Source: Pseudomonadota bacterium
GTDB lineage: Bacteria > Pseudomonadota > Gammaproteobacteria > Steroidobacterales > Woeseiaceae
Length of the DNA: 64,000 nt
Assembly (NCBI GenBank): GCA_022563195.1
Contig: JADFNV010000003.1
Location: 52,748-116,747 of the forward strand
Direction: 5' to 3'
Shown piece after piece: positions 43,786-52,859 of the stretch; within the stretch, counting starts at the first letter, position 1; every line of letters begins with the position of its first letter. The position numbers and the translations under genes were made by a program. The notes under the pieces were generated by a model. That model was not told the DNA's origin. It worked only from the letters and a program-made list of their open reading frames with translations, and did no database searches.

Positions 43786-45720
43786 CTATATCTTGCCAAG
43801 TTCTGCGATGTCTCGAAAATGCTGCAGCGCTTCAGGATTGGCGAGCGCCTCAATATTCATGACCGTCTCACCGTGAACTACCGAACGCACTGCGAGTTCA
43901 ACAATTTTTCCGCTTTTCGTCCGAGGAATTTCCGCAACCGCAATAATCCTTGCAGGCACATGCCTGGGCGTTGTGCCCTCGCGAATCACATCGCGAATAC
44001 GGTCGCGCAGAGCGTCGTCCAGGTCGATGTCGGCTCTTAGTACTACGAACAGTACAACGCGCACGTCGTCGTTCCAGTTTTGCCCTATTGCAATACTCTC
44101 GACGACCTCGTCGAGCTTTTCGACCTGGCGATAGATTTCGGCGGTTCCAATGCGTACGCCACCCGGGTTCAGAACAGCGTCTGACCGGCCGTGTATGACC
44201 AGACCACCGCTTTGCATGAGTTCGGCAAAGTCGCCATGCGCCCAAACACCGGGGAATCGCTCGAAGTAGGCAGCACGATAGCGTGCATTGTCGGGGTCGT
44301 TCCAGAAGTACACTGGGGTCGACGGAAACGGCCGGGTGCAAACCAACTCGCCTTTCTGCCCGACGAGTGCGGCGCCGGTATCGTCAAAAATCTCCACCGC
44401 CATGCCGAGTCCCCGACATTGCAATTCGCCGCGACGAACCGGCCACAGGGGATTGCCGGTCGCGAAACATCCCAGAATGTCCGTGCCACCTGAGATCGAC
44501 GCGAGCTGCACGTCCGCGCTGATCGCGTCGTAGACGAAATCAAAACTCTCAGGCATGAGCGGTGATCCGGTGGAGAGTATGCATCGCAGTGCCGTTAGAT
44601 CGAACTCATCGATTGGCCGCAGGCCCGATTTCTGCAACGCCGAAATGTACTTTGCGCTCGTGCCGAATACCGTGACCTGCTCGCGCTCGGTCATCCTCCA
44701 GAGCACTCTCCCTTCGCCTACGAACGGCGCACCATCGAAGAGCACGAGAGTCGCTCCGGTAGCCAGACCGCTGACGAGCCAATTCCACATCATCCAGCCA
44801 CAGGTCGTGAAATAGAACACACGATCATCACTGTTGATATCGATATGCAATACGTGTTCGCTCAGGTGTTTCAGTAAGGTGCCACCATGGCCGTGTACGA
44901 TGCACTTCGGCACGCCGGTCGTTCCCGACGAATACAGGATGTACAGGGGATGATCGAAATCGACAGGCTCGAACGACACAGCGGCGCCTGCCATCGCGAA
45001 GTCGTCCCATGCGACCGTACCGGCAGGCGCTTCGCCTTGCGTCTCACCGAGAAATGGCACGATTACGGTTGTAGAAATTGCCGGAATCGCTGCCGCAATT
45101 CCGGCGACGATGGGCAGCGAATCGATTCGCTTGCCGTTGTAGTAATAGCCGTCGGTTGCGAACAGAACTTTGGGCTCGATCTGACCGAAGCGATCAACAA
45201 CACCGTTGACACCGAAATCAGGCGAACACGATGACCAGGTCGCACCAATACTCGACGCGGCCAGCATGGCGATGATCGCTTCAGGACAATTGGGCAGGAA
45301 CCCGGCAACACAATCGCCTTTCACAACACCGGTATTGCGCAGCCCAGCGGCCACCTCGGCCACTGCAGTGCGCAATTCATCTCGAGACATTTCACGACGA
45401 CTGCCATCCTCGCCGCAGAAAATAATCGCAGCACGCGCTCCCTCGTAGCGCAACAGGTGGGCTGCATAGTTGAGTTGACTGCCAGCAAACCAACCCGCAT
45501 CCATGATGTTGTCCCGCCTCACCAGCGCACGTTCGGCCCGCCGGTCAAAATGAACATCACAGAAGTCGCATAGCGCCTCCCAGAAAGCGGCCGACTCGTC
45601 GATGGACCACTGGTACAGATCGTCATAGTTATCGAAGCCGTTTTGCACCATGAAGCGATGCATCGCAGAGGCTTGCATGCGCTCCACATCGGGTTGCCAG
45701 ATAATCGGGTTTTCGGACAT
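43786..45720 (-). CDS. Acetoacetate-CoA ligase
   Basis: 644 residues, the length of AacS. Adenylate-forming enzyme converting acetoacetate and CoA to acetoacetyl-CoA. Visible: YSSGTTGVPKCIVHGHGG (P-loop, near 270), the YFTTCGWMMWNWL block typical of the acetoacetyl/acetyl-CoA synthetase group, LNPGGVRIGTAEIY and the catalytic lysine in PRTKSGKIVE near the end. It probably recycles ketone bodies or feeds polyhydroxyalkanoate metabolism. First in the aacS-thioesterase-glpK row; the upstream 65 bp hold a strong palindrome. Confidence 0.93.
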   Translation of the reverse strand: MSENPIIWQPDVERMQASAMHRFMVQNGFDNYDDLYQWSIDESAAFWEALCDFCDVHFDRRAERALVRRDNIMDAGWFAGSQLNYAAHLLRYEGARAAIIFCGEDGSRREMSRDELRTAVAEVAAGLRNTGVVKGDCVAGFLPNCPEAIIAMLAASSIGATWSSCSPDFGVNGVVDRFGQIEPKVLFATDGYYYNGKRIDSLPIVAGIAAAIPAISTTVIVPFLGETQGEAPAGTVAWDDFAMAGAAVSFEPVDFDHPLYILYSSGTTGVPKCIVHGHGGTLLKHLSEHVLHIDINSDDRVFYFTTCGWMMWNWLVSGLATGATLVLFDGAPFVGEGRVLWRMTEREQVTVFGTSAKYISALQKSGLRPIDEFDLTALRCILSTGSPLMPESFDFVYDAISADVQLASISGGTDILGCFATGNPLWPVRRGELQCRGLGMAVEIFDDTGAALVGQKGELVCTRPFPSTPVYFWNDPDNARYRAAYFERFPGVWAHGDFAELMQSGGLVIHGRSDAVLNPGGVRIGTAEIYRQVEKLDEVVESIAIGQNWNDDVRVVLFVVLRADIDLDDALRDRIRDVIREGTTPRHVPARIIAVAEIPRTKSGKIVELAVRSVVHGETVMNIEALANPEALQHFRDIAELGKI

Positions 45721-45755
45721 GCAGAGACCGACTCCTTGTCGACACTCGCGGTCGG

Positions 45756-45789
45756 CTAGCCCGGATTATTCATAAATAATCCGGGCTAG
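45756..45789. terminator. Perfect 15-bp inverted repeat after the DUF2461 gene
   Basis: CTAGCCCGGATTATT (45756-45770) and its exact inverse (45775-45789) flank a 4-base loop CATA. The DUF2461 stop (45786-45788, minus) lies within it. The stem is GC-rich at the base and AT-rich at the tip, with no following T-run, so it may act as a REP-like stabiliser or attenuate readthrough into the acetoacetyl-CoA synthetase gene. Confidence 0.6.
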
Positions 45790-46481
45790 AACGGCACTCC
45801 GACAGCTTTGCACAGAAAACGCATATAGGGTGTCCCGGACCTGAACGCCGTTTCGACCTTGCGCTGAAATTTCGGGCTCAGGCATTCCATTAATTCGATA
45901 TTCGCAATCGCGATGAAACTCTTGCGCTTGATATCGTCAATCAACTCATGATCCTTGTCGAAGCCACGCGGTGGACGGATCAATGACTCACCACCAAGAC
46001 TGAACTGCCGCCGAAAAGACCGATCACCTACGGTTCGACGCCATTCGGCCGGTTTCGACGCGATGCGCTCACGGATCATGCGCAAAGGGTCCGAGTCCGG
46101 CCGCCACATGCCGACGCCGACAAAGACCTGTTCGGGGTCTACATGCACATAGAAACCTGGAGAATGCACGTCTTTGGCCTGTTCGTGGCGAAACTGGATG
46201 CCGATGTTGGTCTTGTATGGCAACTTGTTATTTGAAAAACGCGTATCCCGGTACACGCGCATCAATGAACCGCCTATGCGTGTTGCCTGCGCGACGAAGT
46301 GAGGGGCAAACTCGGCCAGTGGATCCTGCATCGACTGAATAAATCGCAATGCGACGTCGAGTACCAGTTCTTCATAGCGGCTCTTGTTTGCCCTGAACCA
46401 TTCACGATTGTTGTTCGCCCCCAATTCCTCGAGAAACGACAACGATTCTGGCGTGAACCCGGCATAACGCGGAACCGGCAT
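45786..46481 (-). CDS. DUF2461 family protein
   Basis: 231 residues. Typical family wording is visible: FLEELGANNNREWFRANKSRYE near the N-terminus, RVYRDTRFSNNKLPYKTNIGI and PGFYVHVDPEQVFVGVGMWRP. Function unknown; members are widespread single-domain proteins. No signal peptide or membrane segment. Start ATG overlaps by one base (TGATG) the stop of the 129-residue gene upstream, so both are coupled. Confidence 0.92.
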   Translation of the reverse strand: MPVPRYAGFTPESLSFLEELGANNNREWFRANKSRYEELVLDVALRFIQSMQDPLAEFAPHFVAQATRIGGSLMRVYRDTRFSNNKLPYKTNIGIQFRHEQAKDVHSPGFYVHVDPEQVFVGVGMWRPDSDPLRMIRERIASKPAEWRRTVGDRSFRRQFSLGGESLIRPPRGFDKDHELIDDIKRKSFIAIANIELMECLSPKFQRKVETAFRSGTPYMRFLCKAVGVPF

Positions 46482-46870
46482 CAGTCCGGTCCTTCGGCAC
46501 GCTCTGCGTCAGGGTGTGGGTACATGTCCGCCTCGTCCTCGCCTTCCCGGGGGCTAATACATTCGAAATCTTTTTCAACGAGGACGGCCAGCATTTCGCC
46601 ATCATCAAGCAGCTGCTCTCCCTTGATTGACACCTGCTCGGAATTCGCCCATGCGAGAACCGTGGTCTCCGGCAAGCGCACCGTGATTACATTTTCGGAG
46701 AAAAAGGCGCCGGGAGTGACGCTGGCCGGACTGCTTTCGAGCACATACTGGAAGTCGCGCCCACTCGGAAAGCCTGTTCTCGATTTCACCAGGCCGTCGT
46801 CACGTAGCCTATTAACTTCGCCACGTGTCAAACGCAAGCGAATTGAATTATCACGAATTCTCAATTTCAC
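46481..46870 (-). CDS. Conserved hypothetical protein, 129 aa (DUF7009-like)
   Basis: GTG start. The first 25 residues are the best-conserved: KLRIRDNSIRLRLTRGEVNRL, a beta-hairpin plus helix, then ITVRLPETTVLAWANSEQVSI and LLVEKDFECISPREGEDEADM with a family-typical CxxxR-like end. The tail is acidic. I recall a DUF7009-type family; function unknown. Forms a two-gene unit with the DUF2461 gene. Divergent from the TauE-type permease (about 125 bp). Confidence 0.7.
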   Translation of the reverse strand: MKLRIRDNSIRLRLTRGEVNRLRDDGLVKSRTGFPSGRDFQYVLESSPASVTPGAFFSENVITVRLPETTVLAWANSEQVSIKGEQLLDDGEMLAVLVEKDFECISPREGEDEADMYPHPDAERAEGPD

Positions 46871-46996
46871 GGGACATTGTCGTTATTATCGTTCGGCCAT
46901 TAGATCACGAAAGCGGCGAGCCAGTAAGACTTGGGTCCACGCTATGCGTACACTCTCGGGATTCACGCCTCGGACAAAATCCGGCTGGAGCGACTG

Positions 46997-47758
46997 TTGA
47001 TATCAGATCCCTGGTTCTACGCTGCGGCCATACCGGCCGTCTTGATGTTTGCAGTCGCCAAAGGCGGCTTCGGTGGCGGGCTCGGAACGGCCTCGGTACC
47101 ACTCATGGCTTTAGTCGTAACACCCGTACAGGCGGCTGCAATCCTGCTGCCCATTCTGTGCCTGATGGACGTCTTCAGCCTGTGGGCTTATCGCCGAAAA
47201 TGGCTATGGCCCGAATTGCGCATGCTCCTGCCCGCTTCGCTGATCGGCATTGCGACAGGCACCCTGCTGTTCAGCACTATGAGCGCATCGGTCGTACGCC
47301 TGATCGTCGGTTTCGTCGCAATTACGTTCACAGTGCATTACTGGATAAATCAACGCCGTTCGGCGAGTGAGGGTCTGGCTGACTTCCCACGCGCATACGC
47401 AATGATCGGCGGCACCGTCGCAGGCTTTACGAGCTTTGTCGCACACGCCGGCGGCCCACCGATCAGCATGTACCTCTTGCGGCGATCATTAAACCGCACG
47501 GATTTTGTTGCGACGACGGTCGTTTTCTTCGCCGTGGTCAACTACGTAAAACTCGTGCCATATGCCTGGCTCGGCCAATTCGACACCAGTAACCTGCTGA
47601 CTTCGCTTGTTCTCGCACCGCTGGCGCCTATCGGGGTCGGTCTCGGTGTATGGCTGCACCGTCGTGTGTCTGATCGCTTCTTTTTCAGCTTCGTCTACGT
47701 GTTGTTGTTCCTGGTCGGCTTAAAGCTCGTCTACGATGGTGTCAGCAACTTCAATTAG
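46997..47758 (+). CDS. TauE/SafE-type sulfite exporter family permease
   Basis: 253 residues from a TTG at 46997 that has GGAG six bases upstream and aligns with usual family starts; a further TTG at 46931 would add 22 odd residues. Eight or so hydrophobic helices. The family signature AKGGFGGGLGTASVPLMAL (near residue 22) and the repeat AHAGGPPISMYLLRRSL (about 155) are clear. Members export or import sulfite, sulfoacetate and other anions; the substrate is open. Convergent with the cytochrome gene (4-bp overlap). Confidence 0.87.
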   Translation: MISDPWFYAAAIPAVLMFAVAKGGFGGGLGTASVPLMALVVTPVQAAAILLPILCLMDVFSLWAYRRKWLWPELRMLLPASLIGIATGTLLFSTMSASVVRLIVGFVAITFTVHYWINQRRSASEGLADFPRAYAMIGGTVAGFTSFVAHAGGPPISMYLLRRSLNRTDFVATTVVFFAVVNYVKLVPYAWLGQFDTSNLLTSLVLAPLAPIGVGLGVWLHRRVSDRFFFSFVYVLLFLVGLKLVYDGVSNFN

Positions 47759-50025
47759 TTTGCGGACAACGACTCAAGTAAGGCGGCAACATTGCTGTTA
47801 CCGGGGTGCAGGGCCGCAAGCTGATCGGCAACGGCCCGTGCCTTTTCGATCTCACCACGATCTCTGAACATGGTTGCCAGCGCCCAGGTAATATCGAAAT
47901 CACCGGTGAAACGAATCGCTGCCGCATCCAGCACCGCGATGGCTTCCTCCTGCTTATCCAGCGAATTCAGCGCAATACCAACGACATAGATGTAACGGCT
48001 ATTGTCTGAATCGAGCCTGGCTGCCTCGCGCAATTCACGCAGTCCTTCGACCGTTCGCTCTGTACGCACCAGCAACAAGCCAAGAGAGTGTCTTAACACA
48101 GCATTGGCGGCGTCGATTGCCACGCCTTCACGAAGCAATGCCTCAGCACGTGACTCGTCGCCATAATGGCGCATCGCGTCAGCGTAATTGATTCGCGTTG
48201 TCGTGAGATTCGGCTGCATCTGCAGAGACTGCGCGTAATGGATCATTGCCTGCTCGAAGTTTCCGCTGCTAGCCTCAAAGCCGCCAAGTGCGGCATGTGC
48301 CTCGGGGCGGCTCGCGATGGCACCTTGTGCCAACCTGAACTCATTGGCCGCCGCCAGATACGCCGGGAGCAGTGGACCTGGCAAGTAGTCTTTGAGCGGC
48401 GCCAGTAATGCCGCGGCTTCGATGCGCACGCTACGGACGGGATCGGAGAGTAACGGTGCCGCGAACTGCAACTGCGATTCGGGGGCCATGGCGCGTGCAG
48501 CCTGAACCGCGCCCATACGTACGAGCGAATCGCTTGCGCTCATCGCCACGACGATCGCATTGACATCATCTTGTGCTAACGGTCTTGCAAGCAGTGTCAA
48601 CGCCGTGGCCCTTGCGATCCCGGAAACATTTGCATCGGAAATCACTGAGACCAGATCCGAATTCGCGAATCCGGCTCGCGCGTCGTATAAGGCGGTAGCG
48701 AAATGTGATTCCAGCGACGCTGCATCACCCCACCATTCGCTCACTCTTGCAGCCGCCCATAGATTGCTTTGCTCAGTGTGACAGCCGTTGCAGGCGTTCG
48801 GCGAGTCTGTGCTCAGGCTCAGATGGGGACGGGGCACACGAAAACTGTGATCGCGACGCGCGTCCACACCCATATAGATCGTTGCCGGCATATGGCAATC
48901 GACACAGTCGACCTCGCCACTCGCGTGTCGATGGTGGTCGCTGCTTGCAAAGCGCGCAGCCAGGTGGCATTGCCCGCACACGTCACTGCTTGCCTCGCCG
49001 GTTACAAGTTCGAGGGAATGCGGATTATGGCAATCGCTGCAAGTTACTCCCTCGCGATACATACGGCTTTGAACAAACGATCCGTAGACATAGACCTCGC
49101 CCCGAATCTGTCCATCGGCGTAATAAAGAGGCGCATCGAGTAGCGATGTCCTGTGTGTCTGCGCCAGCGGCTCTCCGTACTCGTAATCTGCTGTAATGAT
49201 CCCGCGCCGCGCATGACAGCGCCCACACGCCTCGGGCTGTTGCGGAAAACGCATTAGCAACTCACTGCGTTCTGCAATTCCGGTTTGCAGGTTCATCTGC
49301 CATACGGCGCGGCCATGATCATCGAGGCTCAAGGCAAGTCCGCCAGCACCTTTCATTGCACCAGATTCGGCCTGAGTAACGTGTGTCGATCCCGGCCCAT
49401 GGCAAGCCTCACAGCCAACGTTGATCTCCGACCATGTCGTGGAAAAACTGTCGCTTGCCACATCAAAATTGACATCAAGGTTTGTCGAGTGACACTCGGC
49501 ACACATGACATTCCAGTTTTGCTGACGTCCGGTCCAGTGCAATGCATCGTCGGGACCGATGTATTCGTCGCCGTACAGGTGAAACCAGCGTTGGCCGCCC
49601 TGCGCCGCGTCCCGCGCATCCCATGCGAACGGCAAGGCCTGCAGCCGTCCACCTGGCATCTCGACAAGGTATTGCTGCAGCGGCGTTACTCCGAAGGTGT
49701 AGGCGATGGCGAAATCTTGCATCTGCCCGGCAGCATTTGCGGTGCGTACGACAAAAGCGTCGTTTTCGGTGCGGAATTGGGTCGTAGTGCCGAAGTACTC
49801 AAACGTGGCATCGTTGAAGTCGCCGAGAACGGACGTTGTGTCGGCGACCTGCATGGCAAGATCATGATGGGAGTTCTGCCAATCCGTGTACTGCGTCGCG
49901 TGACAGTCCTGGCAGGATTCACTGCCGACGAATACCGGCCCCGGGACCGACGGTGGAGTTGATTCGCTGCACGCCAGCAACAAACAAAAGCTGGCGGTAA
50001 GAAACAGTAGGAAACGTGGGCGCAT
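47755..50025 (-). CDS. Octahaem c-type cytochrome lipoprotein with HEAT and TPR repeats
   Basis: 756 residues; ATG at 50025 is preferred since it begins a lipoprotein signal (RFLLFLTASFCLLLACSES). Eight CxxCH sites: CQDCH, CAECH, CEACH, CGRCH, CSDCH, CGQCH, CVDCH, CNGCH, all in the first 430 residues. The C-terminus (about 450-745) has HEAT-like then TPR repeats (FEQAMIHYAQSLQMQPN). This is the multihaem tetratricopeptide family seen in marine bacteria with unknown donor. It should face the periplasm, either outer- or inner-membrane anchored. No partner oxidoreductase is adjacent. Confidence 0.88.
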   Translation of the reverse strand: MRPRFLLFLTASFCLLLACSESTPPSVPGPVFVGSESCQDCHATQYTDWQNSHHDLAMQVADTTSVLGDFNDATFEYFGTTTQFRTENDAFVVRTANAAGQMQDFAIAYTFGVTPLQQYLVEMPGGRLQALPFAWDARDAAQGGQRWFHLYGDEYIGPDDALHWTGRQQNWNVMCAECHSTNLDVNFDVASDSFSTTWSEINVGCEACHGPGSTHVTQAESGAMKGAGGLALSLDDHGRAVWQMNLQTGIAERSELLMRFPQQPEACGRCHARRGIITADYEYGEPLAQTHRTSLLDAPLYYADGQIRGEVYVYGSFVQSRMYREGVTCSDCHNPHSLELVTGEASSDVCGQCHLAARFASSDHHRHASGEVDCVDCHMPATIYMGVDARRDHSFRVPRPHLSLSTDSPNACNGCHTEQSNLWAAARVSEWWGDAASLESHFATALYDARAGFANSDLVSVISDANVSGIARATALTLLARPLAQDDVNAIVVAMSASDSLVRMGAVQAARAMAPESQLQFAAPLLSDPVRSVRIEAAALLAPLKDYLPGPLLPAYLAAANEFRLAQGAIASRPEAHAALGGFEASSGNFEQAMIHYAQSLQMQPNLTTTRINYADAMRHYGDESRAEALLREGVAIDAANAVLRHSLGLLLVRTERTVEGLRELREAARLDSDNSRYIYVVGIALNSLDKQEEAIAVLDAAAIRFTGDFDITWALATMFRDRGEIEKARAVADQLAALHPGNSNVAALLESLSAN

Positions 50026-50102
50026 TACGCCAGCCTGCAATGCAGGCAACGAGCAGAAACTGTAGCCAGACCGGTCATGCAGGGGCAACCGGCCAGTTGC
50101 TA

Positions 50103-50315
50103 CTAATCAGCCATGACGTTTTCGGCTTGCGGGCCTTTCTGCCCCTGTGTCACTTCCATGGAGACTTTTTGGCCCTCTTTGAGAGTCTTGAAGCCTTCCA
50201 TCTGGATGGCGCTGTGATGAACGAATACGTCTTGTCCACCTTCACGCTCAATAAAACCAAATCCCTTGTCGTCGTTAAACCACTTGACGGTTCCTGTAAC
50301 TCTTTCGCCTGACAT
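50103..50315 (-). CDS. Cold-shock-domain RNA chaperone
   Basis: 70 residues, the standard CspA size. RNP1 as KGFGFI and RNP2 as VFVHH are intact, in the frame [17 protein letters not shown] and [23 protein letters not shown]. Binds single-stranded RNA and melts structure. GAGG six bases before the ATG at 50315. The long 255-bp upstream gap fits the long 5' leader usual for such genes. Confidence 0.97.
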   Translation of the reverse strand: MSGERVTGTVKWFNDDKGFGFIEREGGQDVFVHHSAIQMEGFKTLKEGQKVSMEVTQGQKGPQAENVMAD

Positions 50316-50570
50316 ATCTACCTCGTAAAATCACCCCGCCGAAAAGCGGTCCAATCGCCCACCCAATAGAGCCTAGGCAGCGCTAATAATACAAGCAAAG
50401 CCTCGCCAAGGCCCGCGAATCATGCGATCCATGTTGAAACCATTTGTGATCAGGCACGCTGATGCCAACTTATTTCTGCACATTTCGCGCGATTTGCACC
50501 ACAGCAGCATGGCGAAATCACACTATAACCCTGTAATTTTGTCACGAAATTGCGCAATTCAACGTCCTTT
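50316..50570. promoter_or_regulatory. Leader region of the cold-shock gene
   Basis: 255 bp with no ORF, between the cold-shock gene start and the end of the FMN-enzyme gene (same strand). A TATTAT box (minus strand, 50381-50389 region) may be a -10 element, but the -35 match is poor. A GCGG/CCGC hairpin lies near 50336-50349 close to the start codon. Leader function is inferred from position only. Confidence 0.35.
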
Positions 50571-51731
50571 TCAGACGCCCGGCAGACGTCTCTGCACGTA
50601 GCTGCGTCCGAGATTGCCGACGCCATTGCAACCCATCAACGCCATCGTGCGCTCAAATTCACTGCGCAAAAGATCGAGTGCACGTTCGACCCCGGGTTGA
50701 CCACCGGCCGCAAGAGCGTACAAATAGCCGCGCCCGATGCTGCAGGCATTCGCGCCGAGCGCGAGTGCTTTGACGACGTGATTACCACGACGAATGCCGC
50801 CGTCGCAAATAATTTCGAGACGATCGCGTAAAGCGTCAGCGACCGCGGCAATACAATCGACGGGCGCGGGCGCCGATTCGAGCTGCCGACCACCATGGTT
50901 GGACAGCATGACGGCCGTCGCACCCGAATCAGCTGCCTTGCGGCAATCGTCGACAGATTGCAAGCCTTTGATCACCAGCGGTCCGTCCCAGACGCTCGCA
51001 AGCCACTCCACGTCTTTCCAGGTTAATGAACGCTCCAGCTCGTCATCTATGAATTGGCGTATACCTGCATCGATCGCTCGCGCGGCAGCTTCGCTCGTCG
51101 TGATATTCACCATGTCGAAATCCTTGCGCACCACTGCTCTTGCAAGCCACCCCGGATGCATTGCGAAACTTAAGATCTGTCGCAGGCGAGACCGCGGCGC
51201 CGCTCCAAATCCGTGCACGAAGTCGCGCTCGCGGTTGCCCGCAACGGGCGTGTCGACGGTCAGGGCGAGAGCCACGTAGCCGCTTGCCCTGCAACGGTCG
51301 ATCCACTCTTGCGTAAGCCCGCGGTCTTTGAAAATGTACAGCTGGTACAGCTTTGGTCCCTCGGTGGCGGCAGCGGCAGCTTCGATGGTTGTCGTGGCGA
51401 GTGTCGACAGGCTGTAAATCATGCCGAACTTGGCAGCTGCACGAGCAACCGCCAGCTCACCATCGCCGTGAAACAGTTTTGAGGCGCCCGTTGGAGAAAT
51501 CATCACTGGCCAATCAATCGCCTGGCCTAACAAAGTGGATTTCATGTCGATATTGCTGACGTTTGACAGCTGCGATGACAGCAGCTCGTAATCATCGAAT
51601 GCCTGCGTATTGCGGGCCAGGGCGACTTCATCGTCGGCGCCCCCGTCCATGTAGTGAAAGACCGGTGTCGGCAGACGCCGTTTCGCGATACGCCGAAAGT
51701 CCATCAGGTTATTGCAATGCTTGATGCGCAT
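50571..51731 (-). CDS. lldD: FMN-dependent L-lactate dehydrogenase-type alpha-hydroxyacid oxidase
   Basis: 386 residues. FMN-dependent alpha-hydroxyacid dehydrogenase fold: YMDGGADDEVALARN, ISPTGASKLFHGDGELA, TVDTPVAGNRERD, and the active-site block LSNHGGRQLESAPAP with the catalytic histidine and arginine, followed by ICDGGIRRGNHVVKALALGA. Most like quinone-linked L-lactate dehydrogenase, though mandelate or glycolate type activity is not excluded. The start overlaps an unlikely long 5' extension of the divergent COX15 gene; true starts are about 85 bp apart. Confidence 0.9.
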   Translation of the reverse strand: MRIKHCNNLMDFRRIAKRRLPTPVFHYMDGGADDEVALARNTQAFDDYELLSSQLSNVSNIDMKSTLLGQAIDWPVMISPTGASKLFHGDGELAVARAAAKFGMIYSLSTLATTTIEAAAAATEGPKLYQLYIFKDRGLTQEWIDRCRASGYVALALTVDTPVAGNRERDFVHGFGAAPRSRLRQILSFAMHPGWLARAVVRKDFDMVNITTSEAAARAIDAGIRQFIDDELERSLTWKDVEWLASVWDGPLVIKGLQSVDDCRKAADSGATAVMLSNHGGRQLESAPAPVDCIAAVADALRDRLEIICDGGIRRGNHVVKALALGANACSIGRGYLYALAAGGQPGVERALDLLRSEFERTMALMGCNGVGNLGRSYVQRRLPGV

Positions 51732-51815
51732 GGCGTGAGAATATCACGCCGCACATTGTTACCCGGGCTGATAAGATTGCTCGCCTCGCGCGAAGAACAA
51801 TCGGTATCGCCTGCA

Positions 51816-52847
51816 ATGACACACGTTCAAGCTCCGCATGCAAAAGACCGGGCCGTGGCGATCTGGTTGCTGGTCTGTTGTGCTTTGGTGTTCGCCATGG
51901 TGGTACTGGGCGGCGTCACTCGCCTTACCGGCTCCGGACTGTCCATGGTCGACTGGCGACCCATGATGGGTATCTTGCCGCCGTTAACTGACATCGAGTG
52001 GCAACAGACTTTCGAGCAATATCGGCTGACCCCGGAATTCGAAAAAGTCAATTCGCGCATGGATGTGGGCGACTTCAAGGGTATCTTCTGGCTGGAGTAC
52101 CTGCACCGATTGTTGGGACGACTGATCGGCGTTGTATTCCTGGTGCCGTTTGTGCTGTTCGCCATCAAAGGCACCATCCAGCGGCGCGAGTGGCCGAAGT
52201 ACTTGCTGATGTTCGCGCTAGGAGGGCTGCAGGGCTTGCTCGGCTGGTACATGGTCAAGAGCGGGCTCGTCAATGATCCCCACGTCAGCCAATACCGATT
52301 GACTGCGCATCTCGTCGCGGCATTCCTTATCTATGCCTATATGTTGTGGGTCGCTCTGTCGCTGCTTTACCCGGCCTCTGCCAACAACAGGCACCCCTGG
52401 TTTGGCAAGACGCTGATGCTCACGGGGATGATCTCGCTGACGATCATCTCGGGTGGTTTTGTCGCCGGCCTCAAAGCTGGCAAGATTTACAACACATTTC
52501 CGATGATGGGCGATCATTGGCTGCCGCCCGGTCTCATGGCTCTGAAACCTCTGTGGCGCAATCTCTTCGACAACGCGACGACCGTGCAGTTAGACCATCG
52601 TTTGCTGGCAATCACGACGTTCGCCTTGATCATCGTCTACTGGATTCGCGCTCGGCGCGCTGATTTTTCGGCTCGGAGCACGGGTGCCACCAACGCCCTG
52701 CTGCATACGGGTATCCTGCAAGTTGCACTCGGCATTGCGACTCTCGTGCTCAGCGTGCCGACCGTTCTTGCCGCCAGCCATCAGGCGGTAGCGATGCTGT
52801 TATTCACCGTAGCGCTGATGCTCACGCACAGCTTACGATCCTCTTGA
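51816..52847 (+). CDS. ctaA: Haem A synthase
   Basis: 343 residues from the ATG at 51816; the frame is open further upstream to 51654 but that part is antisense to lldD. COX15/CtaA-type enzyme with eight helices that hydroxylates haem O to haem A for aa3-type oxidase. Haem-ligand histidines lie in LEYLHRLLGRL, RLTAHLVAAF, VQLDHRLLAI and AASHQAVAMLL; VVLGGVTRLTGSGLSMVDWRP is the usual first motif. This shows the organism makes an aa3-type cytochrome oxidase. No other oxidase gene is near. Confidence 0.95.
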   Translation: MTHVQAPHAKDRAVAIWLLVCCALVFAMVVLGGVTRLTGSGLSMVDWRPMMGILPPLTDIEWQQTFEQYRLTPEFEKVNSRMDVGDFKGIFWLEYLHRLLGRLIGVVFLVPFVLFAIKGTIQRREWPKYLLMFALGGLQGLLGWYMVKSGLVNDPHVSQYRLTAHLVAAFLIYAYMLWVALSLLYPASANNRHPWFGKTLMLTGMISLTIISGGFVAGLKAGKIYNTFPMMGDHWLPPGLMALKPLWRNLFDNATTVQLDHRLLAITTFALIIVYWIRARRADFSARSTGATNALLHTGILQVALGIATLVLSVPTVLAASHQAVAMLLFTVALMLTHSLRSS

Positions 52848-52859
52848 ATATACCGCTGA

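Noticed and set aside
51654..51815. Extended N-terminus of the COX15 protein
   Set aside because: It is antisense to the start of lldD and lacks homology; the ATG at 51816 gives the usual family start.
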